Shown here in pieces: positions 41,448-49,854 of a stretch of 64,000 nt of DNA. Under the pieces are notes generated by a model. It had not been told where the DNA came from. It worked only from the letters and a program-made list of their open reading frames with translations, and made no database searches. This DNA comes from Thermoanaerobaculia bacterium (GTDB lineage Bacteria > Acidobacteriota > Thermoanaerobaculia > UBA5066), in NCBI GenBank assembly GCA_022071945.1, contig JAJVIN010000022.1:1-64000 (forward strand), read 5' to 3'. How positions within the stretch are numbered: position 1 is the first letter of the stretch; every line of letters begins with the position of its first letter. The position numbers were made by a program, and so were the translations under genes.

Positions 41448-43391
41448 TCACTCCCCTCCTGCCGGGGATGAAGCCGGACCCGAAGCGGCCGCGTTCCCGA
41501 GCGTCAGCCGAGCGAGCAGCAGCGTGATCGCCGCCGGCGGGACACCCGGGATCCGCGACGCCTGCCCCAGCGTCCGGGGCCGGTGGCGCTCCAGCTTGTC
41601 CTGAGCCTCCAGGGAGAGGCCCGGCATCCCGCGGTACGCAAAACCCGGCGGGATCACCCTTTCTTGGGCCTTCAGAATCCGCGACAGCCCGGACCGTTCC
41701 TTCTCGACGAAGCCCTCGTACCGGAGCTCGTCCAGGATCCGCCCGAACCCCTCGACCCCCAGACTGTCGATGCCCGCGGCCTCTTCTCCCCTTCCCGCAA
41801 GGTAAGAGAGGACCCACTCCCTCGCCCTTCTCGCATCGAGCCCGGGACGCTTCAGGAGCCGGGCGACCGTCGACTCCTCGCTGATCTCCATCTCGTACCG
41901 GGCGAGATCCGCCTGCGTCAGGCGGTCCGGGTAGACCTTGATCCGCCCGAACGCCTCCCGCGCCTCGCGAATCCTCTCCTCTCGCCTCAGGAGCCCCTCG
42001 GCATCTCTCTCGGAAACCAGCCCGGCCGCCACGGCCAGGGGTGTCAACCGGGCATAGGCCGTGTCCGCCCCGAGAAGGAGCCGATGCTCCGCTCGCGAGG
42101 ACAGGAGCCGGTAGGGCTCGTCCGTTCCGAGCGTGACGAGGTCGTCGATCATCACCCCGATGTAGGCCTCGTGCCGCCCCAGAACAAAGGGCTCGTCCTG
42201 CCCGGCGGCCCGGCGCGCGGCATTCGTTCCCGCGACGAGCCCCTGCCCCGCCGCCTCCTCGTACCCCGAGGTCCCGTTGATCTGGCCCGCCAGGAAGAGC
42301 CCCGGAATCCCCCGGACCTCCAGCGTGTCGCCGAGCTGCTCTGGCCAGACCATGTCGTACTCGACCGCGTATGCCGGCCGGAGCATCACCGAATCTTCCA
42401 GCCCCGGGATCGCCCTCACGATCCGCTCCTGCAGAAACGCCGGCAAGGACATCGAGAGGCCGTTGAGGTACATCCAGTCGGTGTCGAGGCCCTCCGGCTC
42501 CACGAAGATCTGGTGCCGCTCCTTCTCCGGAAACCTGACCACCTTGTCCTCGATCGACGGGCAGTAGCGCGGTCCCCGCCCCGTGATCCTCCCGGAGTAG
42601 AGGGGCGAGTGGTGGAGGTTCTCGCGAATCAGATCGTGAACCTCCGCGCTGGTATGGGTCAGCCAGCAGTCCATCTGGGGGAGCCCCGGAAAACTCTCCT
42701 GCCGGCTCCGGAAGGAGAAGGGCACGGGCGCGGGATCACCGGATGCGACCTCCATCCTCCCCGTCGAAAGAGACGCCCTCAAGAGCCGGGGCGGCGTCCC
42801 CGTTTTCATCCTCCCGAGCCTCAACCCCAAGGACCCCAGCGACTCCGAAAGGGTCGTGGCGGGAGGTTCCCCCCAGCGGCCGGCCTGGTGCCGCTCCTCC
42901 CCGACGTGAATCAGGCCCCGCAAGAATGTCCCGCTCGTCACCACGGCCGCGCGACACGGGATCAGCGACCCGTCGTCCAGGAGGAGGCCCGAGAGCCCCC
43001 CCGGCTCGATCCGGAACCCGCTGACCGTACCCCTCATCAGCGTCAGTCCCACAGTCGCATCCAGCAACTTCCTCATCTCGGCCGAGTACCGCGCCTTGTC
43101 CGACTGGCACCGCGGTCCCCTCACCGCTGGTCCCCTCGATGCGTTGAGGACCTTGAACTGGATTCCCGTCCGGTCCGCGACGAGACCCATGGCCCCTCCC
43201 AGCGCGTCGATCTCCCGGACCACCTGGCCCTTCGCGAGCCCTCCGATCGCCGGGTTGCAGCTCATCCGGGCGACGGTCCCGAGGTCTCCCGAGACGAGAA
43301 GCGTCCGGCGCCCCAGCCTCGCCGAGGCCAGAGCCGCCTCTGAGCCCGCGTGCCCCGCCCCCACGACGATCACCTCGAAATCGACCGGCAT
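41448..43391 (-). CDS. mnmG: tRNA uridine-5-carboxymethylaminomethyl modification enzyme MnmG (GidA)
   Basis: A 647-residue FAD enzyme that, with MnmE, modifies the wobble uridine of some tRNAs. The FAD site is VIVVGAGHAGSEAA at the N-terminus. Family blocks are SCNPAIGGLAKGQVVREIDALGG, TGTFLRGLIHVGEE, MKTGTPPRL, RGPRYCPSIEDK and the C-terminal IPGVPPAAITLLL. Its partner mnmE is at 49.9-51.2 kb. It heads the rsmG-parA-parB cluster. Confidence 0.97.
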   Translation of the reverse strand: MPVDFEVIVVGAGHAGSEAALASARLGRRTLLVSGDLGTVARMSCNPAIGGLAKGQVVREIDALGGAMGLVADRTGIQFKVLNASRGPAVRGPRCQSDKARYSAEMRKLLDATVGLTLMRGTVSGFRIEPGGLSGLLLDDGSLIPCRAAVVTSGTFLRGLIHVGEERHQAGRWGEPPATTLSESLGSLGLRLGRMKTGTPPRLLRASLSTGRMEVASGDPAPVPFSFRSRQESFPGLPQMDCWLTHTSAEVHDLIRENLHHSPLYSGRITGRGPRYCPSIEDKVVRFPEKERHQIFVEPEGLDTDWMYLNGLSMSLPAFLQERIVRAIPGLEDSVMLRPAYAVEYDMVWPEQLGDTLEVRGIPGLFLAGQINGTSGYEEAAGQGLVAGTNAARRAAGQDEPFVLGRHEAYIGVMIDDLVTLGTDEPYRLLSSRAEHRLLLGADTAYARLTPLAVAAGLVSERDAEGLLRREERIREAREAFGRIKVYPDRLTQADLARYEMEISEESTVARLLKRPGLDARRAREWVLSYLAGRGEEAAGIDSLGVEGFGRILDELRYEGFVEKERSGLSRILKAQERVIPPGFAYRGMPGLSLEAQDKLERHRPRTLGQASRIPGVPPAAITLLLARLTLGNAAASGPASSPAGGE

Positions 43392-43566
43392 CTCCCCCGC
43401 TCCGCCACCATCCCGCCCCCTATTCTCGCGGAAGCGGCCCGGGAACGCGCCCCCGGGTCCCGACCCCCACCCGATCGACAGCTATGATCGAGGCACCTAT
43501 GGCGCCCCTCGCCCCGAAGCCGCTCGCCCAAAAGGCCCTTCCCCGGGATTCCGGCGGAGACGCGGC

Positions 43567-44211
43567 GTGAGCGAGAGGAGCCAGACCCTCGGGGAGGAGA
43601 TCGCCAACAGCGTCAGCCACGGTGCCGGCTTGGCTGCCGCCCTCGTGGCGACACCGTTCCTCGTCTCGGCCGCCGCACGGACGGGCGGAACCGCCGAGAT
43701 CGTCGGCGGCAGCGTGTTCATGGCGACGGCCATCCTCCTCTACCTGACATCCACCCTCTACCACGCCCTCCCGAGAAACCGGGCGAAGGGGATCTTTCAG
43801 GTCCTCGATCACGGGGCCATCTTCCTGCTCATCGCCGGCACCTACACCCCCTTCACGCTCGGCGTGCTCCGCGGCGCCTGGGGCTGGACTCTCTTCGGAC
43901 TCGTGTGGGGCCTTGCCGCCGCCGGAGTGACCCTGAAGGCCGTGGCCGGAGTCCGCTATCCGCGCCTCTCGACGGCCTTCTATCTCGCGATGGGCTGGCT
44001 CGTCGTCATCGCCCTGCGCCCCCTGTGGCTCGCGGTGCCCCTGCCAGGTCTCGCCTGGCTCCTGGCCGGAGGCCTGGCCTACACCGCGGGCGTCGTCTTC
44101 TACGCCTCCGATCGCGTGCGGTTCGCCCACTTCATCTGGCACCTCTTCGTGCTGGGCGGCACGGCCTGCCACTTCGTCGCCGTGATGGGATACGCGATCA
44201 AGAAGCCGTGA
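43567..44211 (+). CDS. Hemolysin III family (PAQR-like) membrane protein
   Basis: A 214-residue seven-helix membrane protein. Family blocks are EEIANSVSHGAGLAAALVATP, YLTSTLYHALP, LDHGAIFLLIAGTYTPFTL and the C-terminal HFIWHLFVLGGTACHFVAV, whose conserved histidines suggest a metal site as in adiponectin-receptor relatives. The start is GTG 43567 with GGAG seven bases upstream. Its stop overlaps the EamA gene start (GTGA). Confidence 0.92.
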   Translation: MSERSQTLGEEIANSVSHGAGLAAALVATPFLVSAAARTGGTAEIVGGSVFMATAILLYLTSTLYHALPRNRAKGIFQVLDHGAIFLLIAGTYTPFTLGVLRGAWGWTLFGLVWGLAAAGVTLKAVAGVRYPRLSTAFYLAMGWLVVIALRPLWLAVPLPGLAWLLAGGLAYTAGVVFYASDRVRFAHFIWHLFVLGGTACHFVAVMGYAIKKP

Positions 44212-45089
44212 CACCCGCAACCCGGGCCCAGCTCCAGATCCATGCGTGCGTCCTCCTGTGGGGCGCGACCGCGATCCTCGGGAAGGCCATCAGCTTGCCC
44301 GCCCTGCCCCTCGTCTTCTGGCGGATGGTCATCGTTGCGGGAACGCTCGCACTCCTGCCCGCCGTGAGGCGCGAGTGGCGCGGGATGAAGCCATCTCTTC
44401 GCTTCACCTACGCGGGGATCGGATTCGTCCTCGCCCTGCACTGGCTGACGTTCTACGGCTCGATCAAGCTGTCGAATGCCTCCGTCGGCGCGACCTGCAT
44501 CGCTCTCGGCCCGGTCTTTCTCGCCTTCGTCGAACCCGCTCTCGTCGGGCGGCGCTTCAATCCGAGAGAGCTCCTCCTGGCCGCGGCCGTCGTTCCCGGC
44601 GTGGGACTCGTGGCCGGCGGAGTACCACCCGGAATGCTCGCGGGGGTCGCCACCGGGACCGTCTCCGCCTTCCTCGTCGCCGTCTTCAGCGCGCTCAACA
44701 AGCGCTTCGTCGAGAGGGGCCGGGCGATCGCCATCACCGGCCTCGAGATCGGCGCCGGAGCCCTCCTCGTCACCCTCCTGGCACCCCTCCTGCCTCACGA
44801 GGGACCCGCGTTCCCCCTCCCGGGCGCCCGCGATGCCTTGCTCCTCGTCTTCCTCGCCTATGCGTGCACCCTCGTTCCCTTCACGCTCTCCCTCGTCGCC
44901 CTCCGCCAGCTCTCGGCCTTCGCGACGTCCCTGGCCGTGAATCTCGAGGCCGTCTACGCCACCGTGTTCGCCGCCATCCTCCTCGGCGAACACCGGCAGC
45001 TTTCGCCGCGCTTCTACCTGGGGGCGGGCGTCATCGTGCTGGGGGTTCTCCTTCACCCCCTGATCGTCAGACGGCAAAGCCAGCCCTGA
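44208..45089 (+). CDS. EamA/DMT-family transporter
   Basis: A 293-residue drug/metabolite-type exporter with ten predicted helices in two EamA halves. The repeat ends are LHWLTFYGSIKLSNASVGATCIALGPVF (first half) and AVYATVFAAILLGEHRQLSPRFYLGAGVIVLGVLL (second half). The substrate cannot be deduced. It starts at a GTG overlapping the preceding stop, so it is coupled to the hemolysin-III gene. Confidence 0.9.
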   Translation: MTPATRAQLQIHACVLLWGATAILGKAISLPALPLVFWRMVIVAGTLALLPAVRREWRGMKPSLRFTYAGIGFVLALHWLTFYGSIKLSNASVGATCIALGPVFLAFVEPALVGRRFNPRELLLAAAVVPGVGLVAGGVPPGMLAGVATGTVSAFLVAVFSALNKRFVERGRAIAITGLEIGAGALLVTLLAPLLPHEGPAFPLPGARDALLLVFLAYACTLVPFTLSLVALRQLSAFATSLAVNLEAVYATVFAAILLGEHRQLSPRFYLGAGVIVLGVLLHPLIVRRQSQP

Positions 45090-45264
45090 GGCCACCCCTC
45101 GCCCGGCCGCATTCGGCCCGGCCGAAGAGACGCGTTACGGGCGTTCCCCTTCGACGGCGAGGATAGAGGCCCGCTCGGGTCCCGCTCGCCGTCGAGAGCC
45201 CCGGGGCGGACCCGGACGCTCCACCCCCTGCATCCGCCCTATGATCTCGACAGGAGGTCCCGCG

Positions 45265-45783
45265 TTGCGTACCCGCTTGGTCGTCCCCGCCCTCGTCCTC
45301 CTTCTGTCGACCGCCTGCCGGCGTGAGGCTGCCGCCCCGCCACAGGCCGCCCCCGCACCCGCTCCGGCCCCGGCCCCAGCGGAGGCTCCGCCAGCCGCGC
45401 CCGAACCAGCCCCAGCCGCCGAAGGCGGCGAGTTCAACCGCTTCTTCCCGGCCGCCAAGACAGGGCCCCTCGAGAGGGTCTTCACCCAGGAGAAAACGGG
45501 CTTCGCCCTCGCCGAGATCACCCGGGACGGCAAGAAGGTGGCGCTCCTCTCCATCGTCGACCTCGTGGCTTCCGGCGAAGGAGCCCCCGCCCAGTCCTCC
45601 CGGGCCCTCGCCGGGTTCCCCGTCGTCGACACGGGCTCGATGCAGACGTCCGCCATCGTCGCCTCGCGATTCAAGGTCGTCGCCCGATCCACCGATCCCG
45701 GCTTCACCCGCGAGGACCGGGACAACCTCATCAAGAGCGTGGATCTCTCCGGGCTCGCCGCCCTGGCAGGGGGAAAGAAATGA
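45265..45783 (+). CDS. Putative lipoprotein of unknown function
   Basis: A 172-residue protein. A lipoprotein signal (LVVPALVLLLSTAC, Cys at about residue 18) is followed by an Ala/Pro-rich linker and a compact domain containing GGEFNRFFP, LERVFTQEKTGFALAEI and AGFPVVDTGSMQTSAIVASRFKV. No family was recognised. The start is TTG 45265, with AGGAGG seven bases upstream. Its stop overlaps the start of the next gene by four bases (ATGA), pointing to a functional pair. Confidence 0.75.
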   Translation: MRTRLVVPALVLLLSTACRREAAAPPQAAPAPAPAPAPAEAPPAAPEPAPAAEGGEFNRFFPAAKTGPLERVFTQEKTGFALAEITRDGKKVALLSIVDLVASGEGAPAQSSRALAGFPVVDTGSMQTSAIVASRFKVVARSTDPGFTREDRDNLIKSVDLSGLAALAGGKK

Positions 45784-46673
45784 CCGAAACCAGAACCATC
45801 GAAGAGCTGGTCAACGAGCTCCCGTCCGACGGCGTCACCGTCCGGATGCTCCAGGCCCTGGATTTCGTCGCTCCGGGACAGTGGAAGAACACCGTCAACT
45901 TCGACCAGCTCGTGCGAGAGACGACGGGCGACCCCGACGAGGGTTTCAACTTCAAGGTCCGCGTCCGCGCCCTCAGACACTGGGAAAAGTCCCCGGAGGG
46001 ATACCAGCGCGCGGCCTTCGTCTTCCGGACCATCGACACTTCCGACAAGGCGCTCGGCGCGGCCGCCCTCGCCAACCTGGCCGCCGGGAAGTTCTCATTC
46101 CTCTCGTTTCTCGACAAGATCACGCCCAAGGCGGACAAGGCCCAGGCGATCGATCTCGGCCTGAAGCTCGCCGCCGAGATCGTCACCTTCTGCCTCATCA
46201 ACGGCCTGCCGGGCGACAGCATCGGCGACTTCGTCAAGGCGCTGAAGACCTACGAGAAGGATTCCGCCATCCGGATGGCGGCCCTCGTGTCGGCGGACGG
46301 CCTCATCCCGCTCGGCCCCGACTTCGTCGAGGTTTCGCTCAAGACGCTCGAGAAGCTCTCCTCCAAGGACCTCGAGTCCAACTCGACCTACCAGCGGATC
46401 AAGGATTTCATTCCGGGTTCGGGCGTCATCGGCCAGCTCGGGTTCCTCAACAACGGCCTCGGTTCGGTCAAGGACTGGATCGGCGGATTCGTGAAAGAAC
46501 ACAACCTGACCCCCGAGCTCCTCTCCGGCAAGTTCGCGTCCTTCCTGTCCGGCGCCGACCGCAAGCTCGACTACGTCGCCGGGTTCCTCGACGTGACGAC
46601 GAACTACTTCGAGCACACCGGAACGCAATCGATCGCCCGGTCGCTCGTGACCCGGGCCATGATGGAGATGTAG
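45780..46673 (+). CDS. Hypothetical protein paired with the upstream lipoprotein
   Basis: A 297-residue soluble protein with no signal peptide. Secondary structure looks mostly alpha-helical, with recurring helical segments such as ALNVL-like ALANLAAGKFSFLSFLD, AIDLGLKLAAEIVTFC and SVKDWIGGFVKEHNL. No catalytic motif or known family was recognised. The ATG start overlaps the lipoprotein stop, so the two are probably co-translated. Confidence 0.75.
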   Translation: MTETRTIEELVNELPSDGVTVRMLQALDFVAPGQWKNTVNFDQLVRETTGDPDEGFNFKVRVRALRHWEKSPEGYQRAAFVFRTIDTSDKALGAAALANLAAGKFSFLSFLDKITPKADKAQAIDLGLKLAAEIVTFCLINGLPGDSIGDFVKALKTYEKDSAIRMAALVSADGLIPLGPDFVEVSLKTLEKLSSKDLESNSTYQRIKDFIPGSGVIGQLGFLNNGLGSVKDWIGGFVKEHNLTPELLSGKFASFLSGADRKLDYVAGFLDVTTNYFEHTGTQSIARSLVTRAMMEM

Positions 46674-46746
46674 GCACCTCGACCCGGGCGGGTCGATGAC
46701 ATGGGCCCCTGGACAGCCGTCTGGCCCCGCGAGCCAGCGTGGTGGA

Positions 46747-46762
46747 GTTTTCACGTCAAACC
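46747..46762. other. Degenerate parS-like sequence in the spacer before the acyltransferase
   Basis: The 286-bp spacer contains GTTTTCACGTCAAACC, which matches parS at 12 of 16 positions and keeps the TTTCACGT core. ParB binding is uncertain. Confidence 0.25.
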
Positions 46763-46852
46763 ACTGATAACAGTGCACTTATCGCAATGTCCAGCCCGGG
46801 TTTGCCGTCAGAAGGGGGCCTCAAGCGGGTCAGGCTCGCCGGCCAGGCAGCC

Positions 46853-46896
46853 GGGGGGAGATCCCCCCGAAAAGGTGCTCCGCTCGGGGGTCTTTT
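46853..46896 (+). terminator. Terminator-like structure with an alternative hairpin
   Basis: CCCCCGA (46864-46870) pairs with TCGGGGG (46884-46890) and is followed by TCTTTT, a plausible terminator of the 43.6-46.7 kb genes. The C-run can instead pair with GGGGGG at 46853-46858, giving a competing stem. About 64 bp remain before the next start codon. Confidence 0.45.
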
Positions 46897-46959
46897 GGGG
46901 GCAGTTCCTCCAAGCGACCGCCAGAGGAGGCGTTCCCGGCCTCGTGCCATCATCAGGAC

Positions 46960-48366
46960 ATGAAGGAAAAAGACGGGCCGGAGGCGCCGGCCCCGGACAC
47001 TCCGGCGGGGCGGCCAGCGAGAATCTCGGCCGGATACCGCGCCGTGCGGGCGCTCGCCCGCTTCCTCCTGCACCTTTTCTACAAGAGGATCGACACGGTC
47101 GGTCTCGAGAACCTGCCGGCGGCGGGTGGCGTCGTCGTCGCGGCGAATCACCACAACTCCGTGATCGACGCGCTCCTTCTCATCGCAGTCTTGCCAAGGC
47201 AACTTCGTACCCTGGCGAACGCTCCCCTCTTCCGCCACCCATTGATCGGTCCCTTCCTGCGATTGCTCGGAGCCCTTCCCGTGCACCGGAAGATCGAGGC
47301 CGGAAACGACCCCTCGCGCAACGCCTCGCTCTTTGCCGCCACGACCGGGACCCTCCAGGGCGGCGGCGCCATCATGATCTTCCCCGAGGGCCGGACCCAG
47401 CCTGAGCCGGTGCTCCAGGAGCTCCGCACCGGCGCGGCGCGGATGGTCCTCGCCGCCTCCGCGGGAGGGACAACCCCGGTGACCCTCCTGCCGGTGGGAC
47501 TCCTCTATCACGCGCCGGGGACCTTCCGGGAAGGGAGGGCCCTCGTCCGCATCGGCCCCCCGGTCGTCGCTTCCGACTGTCTCAATCTGTCTCGAACGGA
47601 GCCGGAACACGCGGCAAGGCTTCTGACCGCCAAGCTCACGACGGCCCTGAAGGGTCTGATCGTGGAGGCCGAGGACCGGCAGACCTTGAGGCTCCTTGTG
47701 CTCGTGGAGGAGCTCTGGCGCGCGGAAGGCGGGAACGTGCCCGTCGCGGATGCCGAGCGCGTCATCTGGCTCCAGCGGGCGATGCGGACCTACCGCCTTC
47801 TGGCCGAGAGATTCCCGGACCGCGTGGCGGCGTTCAGGCAAGAGCTCGACTCGCTGGCCGCGGATGTGGAGCGGGCCCAGCTCGATCCGGCCCGGCTGGC
47901 CCGAAGCGCCTCGCCCTCTCGCCTGGCCGGGCGCGCTGCCTGGGAGGCCTTCCTTCTCCTGCTCGGGGCCCCGGCGGCCCTCGTCGGGATCGCCGTGCAC
48001 GCGCTCCCCTACCATCTCACCGGCTTCGTGGATGCCCGGCTCGAGAGGACGGACGAGGAGGTCGCCACGGACAAGCTGGCGATCGGGATCGTCTTCTTCC
48101 CGCTCTTCTGGGCCGTGGAGCTCTGGGCCGCGTACGCCCTCGGTGGCGTCTGGGCCGCCCTCGCCTTTCTCCTCGCCCTTCTTCCTTCCGGATTCTTCGC
48201 CCTGGCGTGGCAGGAGCGGCTGAGGCTCTTTCTCGCGGAGACCCGCGCTCTCGTCCTCTGCCTCGGGGACAGAGAGCTCCCGCAGCGCATCGCCACAAGG
48301 CGGCGTGAGCTTGCCGCCCAGCTCGCCGCGATGGCGCGGGAAGTTCCCGAGGAGTGGCCCGGATGA
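46960..48366 (+). CDS. PlsC-type 1-acyl-glycerol-3-phosphate acyltransferase-like protein with C-terminal membrane domain
   Basis: A 468-residue membrane protein. The N-terminal half is a glycerolipid acyltransferase with the H(x)4D motif HHNSVID (H65, D70), the GAMIF-equivalent GGAIMIFPEGRT, and TLLPVGLLYH. The C-terminal half adds a helical region and three to four transmembrane segments (AFLLLLGAPAALVGIAVHAL, IGIVFFPLFWAVELWAAYAL). It probably acylates a lysophospholipid or related acceptor at the membrane. Its stop precedes the PAP2_C gene by 19 bp, and the two look like a lipid-head-group unit. Confidence 0.87.
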   Translation: MKEKDGPEAPAPDTPAGRPARISAGYRAVRALARFLLHLFYKRIDTVGLENLPAAGGVVVAANHHNSVIDALLLIAVLPRQLRTLANAPLFRHPLIGPFLRLLGALPVHRKIEAGNDPSRNASLFAATTGTLQGGGAIMIFPEGRTQPEPVLQELRTGAARMVLAASAGGTTPVTLLPVGLLYHAPGTFREGRALVRIGPPVVASDCLNLSRTEPEHAARLLTAKLTTALKGLIVEAEDRQTLRLLVLVEELWRAEGGNVPVADAERVIWLQRAMRTYRLLAERFPDRVAAFRQELDSLAADVERAQLDPARLARSASPSRLAGRAAWEAFLLLLGAPAALVGIAVHALPYHLTGFVDARLERTDEEVATDKLAIGIVFFPLFWAVELWAAYALGGVWAALAFLLALLPSGFFALAWQERLRLFLAETRALVLCLGDRELPQRIATRRRELAAQLAAMAREVPEEWPG

Positions 48367-48385
48367 TCCCGTCAAGGAGGCCCCG

Positions 48386-49033
48386 ATGAGCGTTCCCCTC
48401 TGGATCTTTCGGCTCGGACTCGTCGCCACGGGTCTCTTTCTCTGGTTCTTCACGCAGAGGCTGATCGGGAAGCGAGCGGCGCCGGAAGGCCGGATCGGGG
48501 ATCTTCTCCTCGATCTGACGGCGCCCGTCAATCGCCATCTCCACGAGAACCCGCGGGCCTCGACGCTCCTTTTGATCGGGACCTCGGCCCTGATCGACCT
48601 TCTCGGGCTCTTTCTTCTGGGCCAGGCCACCTTCGGCCCGAGCGCGCGTCCATTCGTGGGGCTCCTGATCCTGTTTGGTCTCCGCCAGGTCTGCCAAGGC
48701 CTCTGCGCCCTGCCGGCGCCGGAAGGGATGATCTGGAGAAACCCGGGCTTTCCCTCCATCTTCGTGACGTACGGAACCAGCACGGACCTGTTCTTTTCCG
48801 GGCACACGGCTCTCGCGGTCTACGGGTGCCTCGAGCTCGCCTTCTGGGGCGGGCCGGTGGCGGCCGTGGCCGGTGCCGTGATCGTGGCGGTCGAGATCGC
48901 GGCGGTGATCGTGCTCCGGGCTCACTACACGATGGATGTCTTCACCGGGATCATGGCGGCGCTCTGGGTCTGGAGCATCGCGTTTCCGGCTGGAGCCGGG
49001 GTCGACTCCCTGCTGGAGAGCCTCGCCGGCTGA
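48386..49033 (+). CDS. PAP2_C (sphingomyelin-synthase-like) membrane phosphotransferase
   Basis: A 215-residue polytopic protein. The C-terminal PAP2_C motifs are DLFFSGHT (H140) and AHYTMDV (H180, D184), the catalytic His-His-Asp arrangement of sphingomyelin-synthase and related lipid phosphotransferases. About six helices surround them. The family moves phospho-head-groups between lipids or hydrolyses lipid phosphates; which reaction occurs here is unknown. ATG 48386 with AAGGAGG five bases upstream is the start. Confidence 0.82.
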   Translation: MSVPLWIFRLGLVATGLFLWFFTQRLIGKRAAPEGRIGDLLLDLTAPVNRHLHENPRASTLLLIGTSALIDLLGLFLLGQATFGPSARPFVGLLILFGLRQVCQGLCALPAPEGMIWRNPGFPSIFVTYGTSTDLFFSGHTALAVYGCLELAFWGGPVAAVAGAVIVAVEIAAVIVLRAHYTMDVFTGIMAALWVWSIAFPAGAGVDSLLESLAG

Positions 49034-49040
49034 AAGCGAA

Positions 49041-49068
49041 GAGCCCCCCTCGATCGCGAAGGGGGCTC
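49041..49068. terminator. Bidirectional terminator between the PAP2_C and hcp genes
   Basis: Arms GAGCCCCC (49041-49048) and GGGGGCTC (49061-49068) form a stem in the space where the two convergent genes end. The flanking T-richness is modest on both sides. Confidence 0.7.
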
Positions 49069-49139
49069 CGTTGTTGTTCCGCTGGCTCTTGCCGACGGTC
49101 CGCCCGGTTCGGGGCAGCGTCCCGCCGGGAAGGTGAGGA

Positions 49140-49625
49140 TCAGCCCTCGCCCTTGTTGAGCTTCAGGTCGTACTTGACCGCGCCCGTCGACTTCGTGTTG
49201 CCCTTGTTGTCCTGCAGGAAGTACTCGTACTCGATCTTCGAGTAGTTCAGCGAGATCTGGTCGAGCGGGAGTTCGTCGCCGCCCGAGCCGCCCGTCTGGA
49301 ACGAAGAGACCAGAAGGTCGGTGAACTTGATCTGCAGGTACTTCTGCTGTCCGCCGCCGGCCTTGCGGGCCTCGAGGGTTGCGCTCGCGATGTGGTCGCC
49401 CTTCGCGCAGGCCAGGAGCAGCTTCGGCGAGGCCTTGTTCACCTTCATCACGAAGTGGAAGTCCTGCATCGTGACCTTGCCCGCGCCGCCGCCGCCGCCG
49501 AACGACATCGTGCCCGACTGGGACTCACCCCACGACCACGACATCATGTCGATCCAGTCCTTGTGCTGCTCGTCCTGGGATTCGCCCGGAACGCCTTCGA
49601 TCTTCAGGAAGTAGTCAACAGCCAT
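49140..49625 (-). CDS. hcp: Hcp-family type VI secretion tube protein
   Basis: A 161-residue Hcp. Diagnostic blocks are MAVDYFLKIEGVPGESQDEQHKDWIDMMSWSWG (positions 1-33), KVTMQDFHFVMKVNKASPKLLLACAKG and SLNYSKIEYEY near the C-terminus. Hcp hexamers stack to form the inner tube of the type VI injector and carry small effectors. No other T6SS component gene is in the window. It lies 229 bp after mnmE on the same strand and has a ribosome-binding site (AGGAG). Confidence 0.95.
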   Translation of the reverse strand: MAVDYFLKIEGVPGESQDEQHKDWIDMMSWSWGESQSGTMSFGGGGGAGKVTMQDFHFVMKVNKASPKLLLACAKGDHIASATLEARKAGGGQQKYLQIKFTDLLVSSFQTGGSGGDELPLDQISLNYSKIEYEYFLQDNKGNTKSTGAVKYDLKLNKGEG

Positions 49626-49854
49626 TTTCGTAGCTCCTTCTGCTTTCTATTGCCATCCGCAATGTCATCGGATGCCATGAATTTGGATTCCCGCCGCGAA
49701 CATTGCCGTGATTTCGCGCACGGCCGTGACGTGTTCTCCGCCGGACCGCCCGGATCAGGTTTTCGATGCTCTGAATGAAGCAAGAGTAGCACGGGAGAGG
49801 CCTCGACCTGTCTAAACCTCCCGGGTCAGCGAGAAGCGAGGCGGGCTCCCCGCG

